Counted from the stretch's first letter, positions 26,505 to 33,731 are shown. The stretch is 37,462 bases of DNA from Streptomyces viridochromogenes DSM 40736 (GCF_000158955.1 NZ_GG657757.1:1582286-1619747), one strand, 5' to 3'. The notes: generated by a model not told the origin, from the letters alone. Made by a program: numbers and translations.

Positions 26505-27502
26505 CACGCGCCCTCCTCGTAGTGCACCCAGCGCTTCTGGGACCAGAACAGCACCGCCGTCACCAAGGCGACCGCGACGAGCAGCATCCAGGCCATGGCG
26601 GAGGCCAGACCCATCCGGCTGTTCTCGAAGCCCTGAACGTAGAGGTAGCAGGTGTAGACCATGGAACCGTCCGCTGGGCCACAGGCGTTGCCGCCGGCGC
26701 CGCCGCCGACGATGTACGCCGAGCTGAAGATCTGGAAGGAGTGGATCGTCTCCAGCAGGACGTTGAAGAAGAGCACCGGGGAGATCATCGGCAGTGTGAT
26801 GTTCCAGAACCGCCGCAGCTTGCCCGCGCCGTCGACCTCGGCCGCCTCGTACAGCTCGCGCGGGACCTGCTTGAGGCCGGCCAGGAAGATGACCATGGGC
26901 GCGCCGAACTGCCAGACGGTGAGCGCCACCAGACTGTAGATGATCATGTCCGGGTCGCCGGTCCAGCCGCCGACGTCCACGCCGAAGAGCTTCTGCGTGC
27001 GGTCGACGATCGCGTCGTCCGAGAAGATCGCCTTCCACACGATCGCGACGGAGACGCTCGCCCCGATCAGCGACGGAGCGTAGAAGGCGGCCCGGTAGAA
27101 CGCCTGCCCGCGCCGGCTCTGGGCCAGCAGCAGCGCCACCCCGAGGGCGGCGAGCAGCTTCAGCGGCGTACCGACGGCGACGTACCAGAGCGTGACCTGC
27201 ACCGAGTGGCGCCAGCGCGGATCGCCGAACATCTCGGAGAAGTTGTCGAGACCGATCCACTTGGGCGCGTCGAAGAGGTTGTAGTCGGTGAACGCGAAGT
27301 AGAGCGAGGCGACCATCGGGCCCGCGGTGAGCAACAGGAACCCGGCGATCCACGGGGACATGAAGAGATAGCCGGCCAGGTTCTCCCGGCGCCGCCGCCG
27401 CTTGAGGGCGGCGGGGCGCGGGGGCTTCACCGGACCGTGCCGCGGCTCGGAGTCCTGGGACAGGCCCTCCATCGCAGGGGCGTGTGTCACGGTGGTTCCC
27501 AT
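26504..27502 (-). CDS. Carbohydrate ABC transporter permease (MalF/YesP type)
   Basis: The protein is 332 aa from ATG 27502, sharing one base with the binding-protein stop (TGATG), so translation is coupled. After a charged N-terminal tail (KRRRRRENLAGYLFMSPW) come six membrane helices. The EAA motif is YEAAEVDGAGKLRRFWNITL. Subfamily features include FSEMFGDPRWRHSVQVTLWY and SFQIFSSAYIVGGGAGGNAC. It pairs with the downstream permease to import an oligosaccharide delivered by the 27502-28791 lipoprotein. Confidence 0.92.
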   Translation of the reverse strand: MGTTVTHAPAMEGLSQDSEPRHGPVKPPRPAALKRRRRRENLAGYLFMSPWIAGFLLLTAGPMVASLYFAFTDYNLFDAPKWIGLDNFSEMFGDPRWRHSVQVTLWYVAVGTPLKLLAALGVALLLAQSRRGQAFYRAAFYAPSLIGASVSVAIVWKAIFSDDAIVDRTQKLFGVDVGGWTGDPDMIIYSLVALTVWQFGAPMVIFLAGLKQVPRELYEAAEVDGAGKLRRFWNITLPMISPVLFFNVLLETIHSFQIFSSAYIVGGGAGGNACGPADGSMVYTCYLYVQGFENSRMGLASAMAWMLLVAVALVTAVLFWSQKRWVHYEEGA

Positions 27503-28791
27503 CAGGTGCCGAGAGCCGTCTTCGACTCGGTGAAGAACTGCTTGACGGCCTCGTCCACCGAGCGCTTGCCGAGGGCGAGTTCCTCGGCGATGCGCAGGAA
27601 CGCCGACTCGCAGATGTCCGCGCCGTTCGGGTGCGGTGTGATGGGCTCCAGGACACCCGCCTCGACGAGCGACTCCTCGTAGGCGGCGATCGCCTTGGTG
27701 ACCTCGTCGGTCGGCTTGTACGCGTCGTACTGGGCCTGGGTCGCGGGCACACCGCGGTCGTAGCCCATGATCTTGGCGACCTCGGGGTCGTGCACCATGA
27801 AGTCGATGAACCGGGCGACTTCCTTGGGGTGCTGGGTGCGCTTGGAGGCGCTCAGCATGAGGGAGCCGAGGTACTGGCCGGTCTTCTTGCCGTCCGTGGT
27901 CGGGATGGGAGCCAGGCCGTACTCGCTCTTACCCTCCGCGGTGTAACGGACGGTGAAGTTGTCCCAGGTGAACTCGCCGCCGGCGAGCTCGGCGGCGACC
28001 GCCGACTTGGGCTTGATCTGGGCGACCTTCTTGGGGTCGGAGTAGAGACCCTCCTCGACGCCCTTCCTGGCCTTCGTCCACCAGTCCGTCAGATCGGCCT
28101 CGGTGAAGCCGAGCCCGTCCTCGGTGAAGAACGCCTTGCCGTTCTGACGCAGGTACAGGTCGTAGAGGTACATGACGCCGTACATGCCGCTGTCCCCGGC
28201 ACGGCCCGTCCTGTCGCGGATCTTCTTCATCGCCGCGTCGAAGTCGCCCCAGGTCCAGCCCTGTTCCGGCTTCACTCCGGCACGGGTGTAGACGGGCTTG
28301 TCGATGACCAGGGCCATCGAGTTCGAACCGACCGGAACTCCGAGGAGCTTGCCGTCGATCTCGCCGAACTTCTCCAGGCCCGCCCGGAATCCGTCCATCC
28401 GGAGGTTGCCCGCCTTGGCCTGTTCGCCGAGATCGAGCAGCACGTTCTTCGCGTCGTATTTGCGGAGGAAGCCGATGGCATTCTGGAAGACGTCCGGCGG
28501 ATTTCCGCCGGAGGCCTGGGTGTTGAACTTCTTCCAGAAGTCGAGATAGGGCTGGAAGTCCGTTTTCACCTTGATCTTCGGGTACTTCTTCTCGAAGAGC
28601 GCGATGGTCTTGTTGATGCGCTGGGCGCGGTCCTCGGCTCCCCACCACGCATAACGAATCGTCACCGTCCCGTCGGCGGAGGCCCCTCCGTCACCACCAC
28701 AGCCGGTGGTCGCGGCCAGCCCCAGGGTGGCCGCCGTGGCGCCGGCCGCCTTCAGAACCGCACGTCTCTCAACATTCCTGCCGTTCACCAC
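27502..28791 (-). CDS. Sugar-binding lipoprotein of an ABC transporter (YesO type)
   Basis: The protein is 429 aa. The start is the first GTG of a GTG-GTG pair (28791), chosen because GGGGAGG lies 6 nt upstream. The signal is a Tat-type lipoprotein signal: ERRAVLKAAGATAATLGLAA with lipobox TTGC and lipidated Cys31. The mature part is a family-1 extracellular solute-binding protein: IRYAWWGAEDRAQRINKTIA, FEKKYPKIKVKTDF, the NPPDVFQNAIG contact region, and the C-terminal EELALGKRSVDEAVKQFF. It heads the operon with two permeases, YesL and the lyase. The pathway context suggests rhamnogalacturonan-derived oligosaccharides as ligand (inference). Two LacI-type operator-like palindromes lie 33-58 nt upstream. 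Confidence 0.9.
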   Translation of the reverse strand: MVNGRNVERRAVLKAAGATAATLGLAATTGCGGDGGASADGTVTIRYAWWGAEDRAQRINKTIALFEKKYPKIKVKTDFQPYLDFWKKFNTQASGGNPPDVFQNAIGFLRKYDAKNVLLDLGEQAKAGNLRMDGFRAGLEKFGEIDGKLLGVPVGSNSMALVIDKPVYTRAGVKPEQGWTWGDFDAAMKKIRDRTGRAGDSGMYGVMYLYDLYLRQNGKAFFTEDGLGFTEADLTDWWTKARKGVEEGLYSDPKKVAQIKPKSAVAAELAGGEFTWDNFTVRYTAEGKSEYGLAPIPTTDGKKTGQYLGSLMLSASKRTQHPKEVARFIDFMVHDPEVAKIMGYDRGVPATQAQYDAYKPTDEVTKAIAAYEESLVEAGVLEPITPHPNGADICESAFLRIAEELALGKRSVDEAVKQFFTESKTALGT

Positions 28792-28823
28792 GGTTGGCCT
28801 CCCCGCACGTCGTCCCGCTCGCA

Positions 28824-28849
28824 TGAATCGTTTCAAGTAAGCGCTTGCT
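28824..28849. promoter_or_regulatory. Twin LacI-type operator-like sites before the sugar operon
   Basis: TGAATCGTTTCA (28824-28835, palindromic at 10 of 12 positions) is directly followed by AGTAAGCGCTTGCT (28836-28849) with the perfect core AAGCGCTT. Both resemble operators of LacI-family repressors, which carry a central CG. No LacI-family gene is in the window, so the regulator would be elsewhere. Confidence 0.6.
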
Positions 28850-29136
28850 GGCACAAGGTACGGAGGGGCTGAGGGTGCGTCAATGATTCGGACAAGAATT
28901 TCTCACCGAGGAGCCGGAGGGCGCGAGGAGGGGGCACCCGCCCGGCGAGGCTCCGGCTCGATGACGCCACTGGTGAGACGGGTGCGACCAGAGGGTCGAA
29001 CGAAGCGGGCCGGGTCACGGCGGCTTCGGTCGCGACCGAAAGCCGACGGCCTGGTGGGGACCGTGGGGCGGTGTGGGAGGTGTCCGGTTTCCGACAGGTG
29101 CCCCGGCCCGCGCAGCGCCGCGAGGCCGACAACGAC
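28850..29136. other. Intergenic region with a 25-bp inverted repeat
   Basis: No gene is supported between the sugar operon and the tRNA. At 29021-29045 the sequence CGGCTTCGGTCG / CGACCGAAAGCCG forms a near-perfect palindrome with a single extra A. A 119-codon plus-strand frame runs through here into the tRNA and is rejected. Confidence 0.6.
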
Positions 29137-29173
29137 GGCGGCCCACCCGCACGCACTGTGCAGATGGGCCGCC
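29137..29173 (-). terminator. Terminator-like hairpin of tRNA-Val(CAC) copy 2
   Basis: A perfect 9-bp stem (GGCGGCCCA / TGGGCCGCC) with a 19-nt loop begins 8 nt beyond the tRNA 3' end. No T-run follows, unlike the terminator of copy 1. Confidence 0.6.
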
Positions 29174-29181
29174 GATCCGGG

Positions 29182-29253
29182 TGGGCGATACTGGGTTCGA
29201 ACCAGTGACCTCTTCGGTGTGAACGAAGCGCTCTCCCACTGAGCTAATCGCCC
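29182..29253 (-). tRNA. tRNA-Val (anticodon CAC), copy 2
   Basis: The 72-nt sequence is identical to the copy at 18921-18992, with loop TTCACAC and CCA not encoded. Flanking sequence differs beyond a few bases. A TAATCT box at 29272-29267 on the minus strand is a plausible -10. Confidence 0.97.
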
Positions 29254-29329
29254 GGGCGCAGGAAGAAGATTACCCCATGTCAGAGGGTGCCCGTGACCGG
29301 ACGGCCGACGTCGGCACCCCCGCCGCGGC

Positions 29330-29788
29330 TCACTGGTCCTCGATCTTCCACGGCATGACCATGCCGAACTTCCACACGTAGATCCCGACCAGTACGGCCA
29401 CGATCACCAGCCCGATCGACGTCAGGATGATGTTCCGGCGCCGCACCCGGGGGTCGAGGGCACGGTGGGCCGCCTCGGTGACCTTCCGCTTGGTCCAGCG
29501 GAGCACCAGCTGGGCCCAGACGAACTCGGTCGCCCAGATCGCCATGCCGCCGAAGATCACGACCCAGCCCGGTCCGGGCAGGGGCAGCATGATGATGCCC
29601 GCCACGACCACCGCGAGCCCGATGATGAAGACCCCGACCTGCCAGCTCACGTGCAGCGCGCGGCGCGCTTTGATGAATTCCGGAGCACGCGAGCCGAGCG
29701 CCCGCTCTTGCTCGCTGTGCACCTCGTCAGTCCCCGTCTCGTCCGACGCCACGGCCACCTCGCCCGGCTCGTTACTCCCCGTATTCAT
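29330..29788 (-). CDS. PGPGW (TIGR02611-type) membrane protein
   Basis: The protein is 152 aa from ATG 29788 (MNTGSNEPGEVAV). An acidic N-terminal tail leads to two adjacent helices, VGVFIIGLAVVVAGIIMLPL and WVVIFGGMAIWATEFVWAQL, linked by the signature LPLPGPGW (PF09656). A third helix is IILTSIGLVIVAVLVGIYVW. The family is an actinobacterial membrane protein of unknown function. There is no Shine-Dalgarno before the ATG, but a TAGTGT box ends 8 nt upstream, which would place the transcription start at the ATG (possible leaderless mRNA). It is divergent from ssgB, with a CCAGTCACTGG palindrome in between (29814-29824). Confidence 0.85.
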   Translation of the reverse strand: MNTGSNEPGEVAVASDETGTDEVHSEQERALGSRAPEFIKARRALHVSWQVGVFIIGLAVVVAGIIMLPLPGPGWVVIFGGMAIWATEFVWAQLVLRWTKRKVTEAAHRALDPRVRRRNIILTSIGLVIVAVLVGIYVWKFGMVMPWKIEDQ

Positions 29789-29894
29789 ACGGACAAACAC
29801 TACCCGAGCGAAACCAGTCACTGGAATGGACGCACGACGCGAACGATCTCTCGGCCGGAAGAGTTACGTAAAGGCACGCAAAACACTCAGAGGG

Positions 29895-29920
29895 GTTTAC
29901 AACGGCACCGTAGGTGGCAT
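29895..29920 (+). promoter_or_regulatory. Candidate stress-sigma promoter upstream of ssgB
   Basis: GTTTAC (29895-29900) and GGTGGCAT (29913-29920) are spaced like promoters of the sigma-B/sigma-H group in Streptomyces, 60-85 nt before ssgB. Published work on S. coelicolor links ssgB to sigma-H. The match here is by eye. Confidence 0.45.
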
Positions 29921-29979
29921 GTCGATTTCGCCGACGTGCGAATCCCCGAGCGCACACTGAGCGAAAGGCCCTGGCGCTT

Positions 29980-30393
29980 ATGAACACCACGGTCAGCTGC
30001 GAGCTGCACCTGCGCCTCGTTGTGTCGAGCGAGTCCTCCCTGCCTGTCCCCGCAGGCCTGCGGTACGACACGGCCGACCCCTACGCCGTGCACGCCACCT
30101 TCCACACCGGAGCCGAGGAAACCGTCGAGTGGGTGTTCGCCCGCGACCTCCTCGCCGAGGGACTTCACCGCCCCACGGGCACCGGAGACGTCCGCGTCTG
30201 GCCATCGCGCAGCCACGGTCAGGGCGTCGTGTGCATCGCCCTGAGCTCACCGGAGGGCGAAGCCCTGCTCGAGGCCCCGGCAAGGGCCCTGGAGTCCTTC
30301 CTGAAGCGCACCGACGCCGCTGTGCCGCCCGGCACGGAGCACCGGCATTTCGATCTCGACCAGGAGCTCTCGCACATCCTGGCGGAAAGCTAG
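29980..30393 (+). CDS. ssgB: SsgB, sporulation-specific cell division activator
   Basis: The protein is exactly 137 aa from ATG 29980 and is recognised over its whole length: MNTTVSCELHLRLVVSSESS, AVHATFHTGAEETVEWVFAR, WPSRSHGQGVVCIALSSPEG and a C-terminal DLDQELSHILAES. It is the most conserved SsgA-like protein. It marks future division sites in aerial hyphae and recruits FtsZ for the sporulation septa, working with SsgA. It is a small soluble protein without membrane segments. It is a single gene divergent from the PGPGW gene and followed by a hairpin at 30473. Its presence implies a sporulating actinomycete. Confidence 0.97.
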   Translation: MNTTVSCELHLRLVVSSESSLPVPAGLRYDTADPYAVHATFHTGAEETVEWVFARDLLAEGLHRPTGTGDVRVWPSRSHGQGVVCIALSSPEGEALLEAPARALESFLKRTDAAVPPGTEHRHFDLDQELSHILAES

Positions 30394-30472
30394 GGCGAGG
30401 CCCTCACAAAGCCGCCCGGCGCCGTCGACTCGGGGAGACGGCTCGGGCTCGGACAACCGCATACGGGACGCA

Positions 30473-30510
30473 CCGGCGCCGCTACCGCGTATCTCGCGGG
30501 GCGGCGCCGG
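30473..30510 (+). terminator. Hairpin downstream of ssgB
   Basis: CCGGCGCCG (30473-30481) pairs with CGGCGCCGG (30502-30510) around a 20-nt loop that has an inner CGCG pairing. It lies 80 nt after the ssgB stop and may be its terminator. The remaining gap to 30694 has no other gene and must hold the promoter of the next gene. Confidence 0.5.
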
Positions 30511-30694
30511 TTCGCATGCGCCACCGCTCACACCTTCGCCGGCCGCCTGTGGGCCGGCCGGGAACCATGGAGCGCCGGGCGGCGTTGTATTCGAAGCCGT
30601 GTGCGGGCATGAGGACGGTCCGGCGACAGTGGAGCCGTTACCATCGGCCAGCATCGGCGGGCGCCCGCCCGACCCCCAGGCCAGGGAGCGAATC

Positions 30695-31255
30695 GTGCTG
30701 ATCACCCATGACACCCGGTGCGCCCTCGACACCGTGGTCGATCTGGTGAACACCGCACCGGAGGACGACACGGCATCCGACGGGCTGCCCGACGTGGCGA
30801 CCCTGACGGATTTCGTGCAGAACCACGAGATCAGCGATGTCGGAGCGCTCTCGGAGTTCGATCTCTCGGCGGTGCGGAAGATCCGCGGGCGGTTCGCCTC
30901 CGTCTTCGCCGCCCCCGACCCCCGGAGCGCCGCAGGCCTGATCAACGAGCTGGTCGCGGCCGCCGGAACCACTCCCCGGCTCACGGACCACGACGGCTAC
31001 GACTGGCATGTGCACTACTTCGCGCCCGGTGCCTCCGTCGCGGACCACCTGGCCGCCGACTGCGGGATGGCCCTGGCCTTCTTCGTGGTCGCCGGGGAGC
31101 AGGAGCGGCTGCGGCGGTGCGAGGCACCCGACTGCCGGCGCGCCTTCGTCGACCTGTCCCGCAACCGCTCGCGGCGGTACTGCGACAGCCGTACCTGCGG
31201 AAACCGCCTGCATGTGGCCGCGTACCGGGCGCGCCGCAAGGAGGCGGCGGGCTGA
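30695..31255 (+). CDS. CGNR zinc-finger / ABATE-domain regulator-like protein
   Basis: The protein is 186 aa from GTG 30695, with GGGAG 7 nt upstream; the 32 codons before it do not look coding. Residues 1-130 follow the ABATE pattern (DTVVDLVNTAPEDD, LTDFVQNHEISDVGALSEFD, WHVHYFAPGASVADHLAADC). The C-terminus is a CGNR zinc finger with four Cys (RRCEAPDCRRAF, YCDSRTCGNRLHVAAYRARR). These proteins are annotated as putative stress-induced transcription regulators in actinobacteria. Direct targets are unknown. It is a stand-alone gene on the same strand as ssgB, about 300 nt downstream. Confidence 0.87.
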   Translation: MLITHDTRCALDTVVDLVNTAPEDDTASDGLPDVATLTDFVQNHEISDVGALSEFDLSAVRKIRGRFASVFAAPDPRSAAGLINELVAAAGTTPRLTDHDGYDWHVHYFAPGASVADHLAADCGMALAFFVVAGEQERLRRCEAPDCRRAFVDLSRNRSRRYCDSRTCGNRLHVAAYRARRKEAAG

Positions 31256-31352
31256 GGGCGGTCCGGCCCGCGGGTCGGGTCGGGCGGGGTTCCGGAGGGA
31301 CATCGATGCCGACGCGGTCCCGGCGGATGGCGCCGGGTACCGCGGGTAAGGC

Positions 31353-31505
31353 TCACAGCAACAGCAGGTCGTGCAACGAGGCCATGAGCAGCAGGCTCCC
31401 GATCACCGCAAGGAAGATCATCAGCGGTGGCTGGGAAAGGGCGAAAAGGCAACCGCGGGGCTCGTCCTGCGGCGGCGCGGGGTCGCTCTGTGTCGTGTCC
31501 AGCAT
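31353..31505 (-). CDS. Small membrane protein, 50 aa
   Basis: The open frame runs from ATG 31505 to TGA at 31353. It encodes an acidic, Pro-rich N-terminus (MLDTTQSDPAPPQDEPRG) and one hydrophobic C-terminal helix (PPLMIFLAVIGSLLLMASLH) ending DLLLL. Codon third positions are mostly G or C, and the layout (soluble tail, then one helix) looks real. An in-frame stop lies upstream and no other ATG or GTG start is available. No good Shine-Dalgarno is visible. The gene is easily missed because of its size. Function unknown. Confidence 0.6.
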   Translation of the reverse strand: MLDTTQSDPAPPQDEPRGCLFALSQPPLMIFLAVIGSLLLMASLHDLLLL

Positions 31506-31656
31506 CTCGCGGTGATGATGACGCAGTCGGCCGACCGGACGCGATCAGCGTCCCTGTTCGGAGCGGGAGTGCGCCGATTCCGCGAGGTCCCGTTCGGGTT
31601 GTGATCACTTCCGCGCGCCCGCGGACCCACTGTGACGATTCAGCCGAAGCGGGCCC

Positions 31657-32097
31657 TCAGATGCCGTGCTTCTTGAGGATGGCCTCGATGTCGCTGAAGT
31701 CGTCGTCTCCCCGGGGAGCCGCCGCGGGCCGGGAAGCGGGGCGGGACCCCTGGCCCAGGGAGGGCGCCGAGGCCGCCGGGGCGGCCACCGCGTCGGGCCG
31801 GTCCGCCGCCCGGGCGGCTCTGCGCTCCTTGCGGGTGCCGCCGCGGCGGCGCTCCACGACGCGGGTGGTCATGAAGAGCACCCAGGCGGCGCCGAGCACA
31901 CCGAAGCCGGCCCAGGCCGTCGGGCTGAAGGCGGTGTCGGCCAGCCACTCGACGACTCCGGTCATCACCAGGCCGATCGGCACGAGCGAGTAGGCCGCGA
32001 TACGGGTGGCCGTGAGGAAACGCTTGCGGTACGCCGTGACGACCGCAATGCCCAGGCCTGCCGCGGACACGGCGGAGCAGACGGTCTCGGCAATCAT
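31657..32097 (-). CDS. Small actinobacterial membrane protein
   Basis: The ATG at 32097 was chosen (146 aa, MIAETVCSAV) because a perfect GGAGG lies 5 nt upstream; an in-frame ATG 48 nt earlier lacks one. Three hydrophobic stretches are visible: TVCSAVSAAGLGIAVVTAY, RIAAYSLVPIGLVMTGVVEW and WAGFGVLGAAWVLFMTTRVV. A basic region (RRRGGTRKERRAARAA) follows, then a Pro/Ala linker and a conserved-looking acidic end DDDFSDIEAILKKHGI. The C-terminal peptide may be a docking motif (inference). Function unknown. It is divergent from the DsbA-like gene. Confidence 0.75.
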   Translation of the reverse strand: MIAETVCSAVSAAGLGIAVVTAYRKRFLTATRIAAYSLVPIGLVMTGVVEWLADTAFSPTAWAGFGVLGAAWVLFMTTRVVERRRGGTRKERRAARAADRPDAVAAPAASAPSLGQGSRPASRPAAAPRGDDDFSDIEAILKKHGI

Positions 32098-32288
32098 CCG
32101 GTCCTCCAGCGTGGCGCGGTCGAGCAGGGGCTTCGTCCCTTCCATCCTGCACCCGCCACACCCCGGCGGGCCATGCCGCGGCCGGACATCAGGGACATCT
32201 CCGGGTCACCTCCTCCGCAGGTGCCGGTGGCCCCGGCCCCGGTACGTCCGATTGGGGTACGGACCCCGAGGGCTGGAAGACTGTCGGC

Positions 32289-32822
32289 ATGAGCGACTCC
32301 TCCCCCGCCCGTCCCGCCGCCCCCGTCCTCGAGGTCTGGTGCGACCTGCAGTGCCCGGACTGCCGTACCGCCCTCGGCGACCTCGGCGCCCTGCGCGCCC
32401 ACTACGGCGACCGGCTGGAGGTGCGGCTGCGGCACTTCCCGCTGGAGAAGAACAAGCACGCCTTCGCCGCCGCCCAGGCCGCCGAGGAGGCCTGGGAGCA
32501 GGGCAGGGGCTGGCCCTACGTGGAGGCCCTGCTCGGCCGCGTCGAGCAGCTGGGCCGTGAGGGAGAACCCTTCCTGGTCGAGCTGGCCCGCGAACTGGAC
32601 CTGGACGCCGAGGAGTTCGAGACCGCGCTGATCGACGGCCGGCACATCCTGTTCGTGGACGCCGACCAGGCCGAGGGCAAGGCGATCGGCGTGACCGGCA
32701 CCCCGACGTACGTCATCGGCGGTGAGCGCCTCGACGGCGGCAAGAGCCAGGAGGGGCTGCGCGAGCGGATCGAGGAGATCGCGGACCGGCTGCTGGCGGA
32801 GCAGGAACAGCAGCGGGACTGA
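32289..32822 (+). CDS. DsbA/FrnE-family thioredoxin-fold protein
   Basis: The protein is 177 aa from ATG 32289. It lacks a signal peptide, so it acts in the cytoplasm. The active site is CPDC (Cys22, Cys25, in WCDLQCPDCRTA), and the cis-proline loop is GVTGTPTYVIGG. Between them is the helical insertion of DsbA-like folds (FAAAQAAEEAWEQGRGWPYV, LGREGEPFLVELARELDLD). The closest pattern is the FrnE/DSBA oxidoreductase group (PF01323), used for thiol-disulfide exchange. It ends 29 nt from the convergent GNAT gene. Confidence 0.87.
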   Translation: MSDSSPARPAAPVLEVWCDLQCPDCRTALGDLGALRAHYGDRLEVRLRHFPLEKNKHAFAAAQAAEEAWEQGRGWPYVEALLGRVEQLGREGEPFLVELARELDLDAEEFETALIDGRHILFVDADQAEGKAIGVTGTPTYVIGGERLDGGKSQEGLRERIEEIADRLLAEQEQQRD

Positions 32823-32851
32823 CCCGTCGGCCCCGGCCCCGTGGCCGGCCG

Positions 32852-33676
32852 CTACAGGAGCGGTTTGTACATGGCGTACTGCCGGGTCTCGTAGCCGAGC
32901 GACGCGTAGAGCCGTTCCGCCGGGTCGTTGCCGGCGAAGACGTTGAGGCCGATGGTCCGCCTGCCCTGGACGATCGTCTGGGCCTCGGCCAGCAGCATGA
33001 GGGTGCGGCCGTGTCCTCTGCCCCGGTGGGCGGCGTGGGTCTCGACGTCGAAGACGAAGGCGTCGTCCTCGCGCAACGCGAGCCACAGCGTGCCCACCGG
33101 TGTCCCCCGGTGTTCCACGACGCTGAGGAGCGCGCCGGGGGTGGCGAGGCCGTCGGGCAGCAGGGTGGCGTGGTCGCGTTCCGACTTGGCCCGGGCCTCG
33201 GCCTCCGGAACGCCCCGCTCGATCCAGCTCCGCGCGTAGTCCTCCTCGCCCTTCTCCAGCCAGGGGCCGAACTCCGCCTCGGTCATGGGCCGGGCGCGGC
33301 TGCCCTCCGGCAGATCCGGCGGGGTGTCGCCGAGGGGTTTCTCCATACCGCGGTTGCGCACGACGTAGCCGAGCGCCGTGGCGAGCCGGAACGCCGGCTC
33401 GGAGTCGGCGGGCACCACCGCCTCGATACGGCGGCACCCCCAGCCGCGCACCACCTCCTCCGCGGCGAGCGCGGCCACCGTGCCCCGGCCGCGTCCGCGG
33501 TCCGGCTCCTCGATGCGCAGGCTCAGGACCCGGGCCACGGCGTCGCCGAACACGGGATGCGTGCCGAGGAGTATCGCCCCTACGGGACGGCTGTTCACGC
33601 ATACCTGGTAGCGGCGCGAGCGCGTCCCGTCGGCGTTCTGCTGAAGCGGCTCGGTCGGCCGCAGGGTCGTGGTCAT
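32852..33676 (-). CDS. Tandem GNAT acetyltransferase
   Basis: The protein is 274 aa from ATG 33676. Two GNAT domains are visible. The N-terminal one (about 40-115) has ARVLSLRIEEPDRGRGRG, then AEEVVRGWGCRRIEAVV and AFRLATALGYVVRNRGM. The C-terminal one (about 180-274) has TPVGTLWLALREDD, VETHAAHRGRGHGRTLMLL and AERLYASLGYETRQYAMYKP. Both retain the acetyl-CoA loop R/Q-x-x-G-x-G/A in some form (RGRGRG, HRGRGHG). The substrate is unknown; two-domain GNATs are found among amino-acid, mycothiol and antibiotic acetyltransferases. The linker (EAEFGPWLEKGEEDYARSWI) is typical of the C-terminal unit alone, so the protein could have arisen by fusion. Confidence 0.85.
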   Translation of the reverse strand: MTTTLRPTEPLQQNADGTRSRRYQVCVNSRPVGAILLGTHPVFGDAVARVLSLRIEEPDRGRGRGTVAALAAEEVVRGWGCRRIEAVVPADSEPAFRLATALGYVVRNRGMEKPLGDTPPDLPEGSRARPMTEAEFGPWLEKGEEDYARSWIERGVPEAEARAKSERDHATLLPDGLATPGALLSVVEHRGTPVGTLWLALREDDAFVFDVETHAAHRGRGHGRTLMLLAEAQTIVQGRRTIGLNVFAGNDPAERLYASLGYETRQYAMYKPLL

Positions 33677-33731
33677 CAGAGGTGTTCTACCCGCGGGCCA
33701 CGGCCCCGGTCAGCCGAATATCCGAGGGCTG

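Noticed and set aside
28883..29242. Possible 119-aa plus-strand gene
   Set aside because: It reads antisense through the tRNA-Val gene and has no coding-like composition.
18921..29253. Integrative element between tRNA copies
   Set aside because: No integrase, excisionase or phage/plasmid gene is present, and the repeats are complete tRNA genes rather than 3'-end fragments, so a classical att pair is not supported.
32097..32145. Longer start for the 31657 membrane protein gene
   Set aside because: The upstream ATG lacks a ribosome-binding site, whereas the chosen ATG has GGAGG at ideal spacing; the extra 16 residues show no signal.
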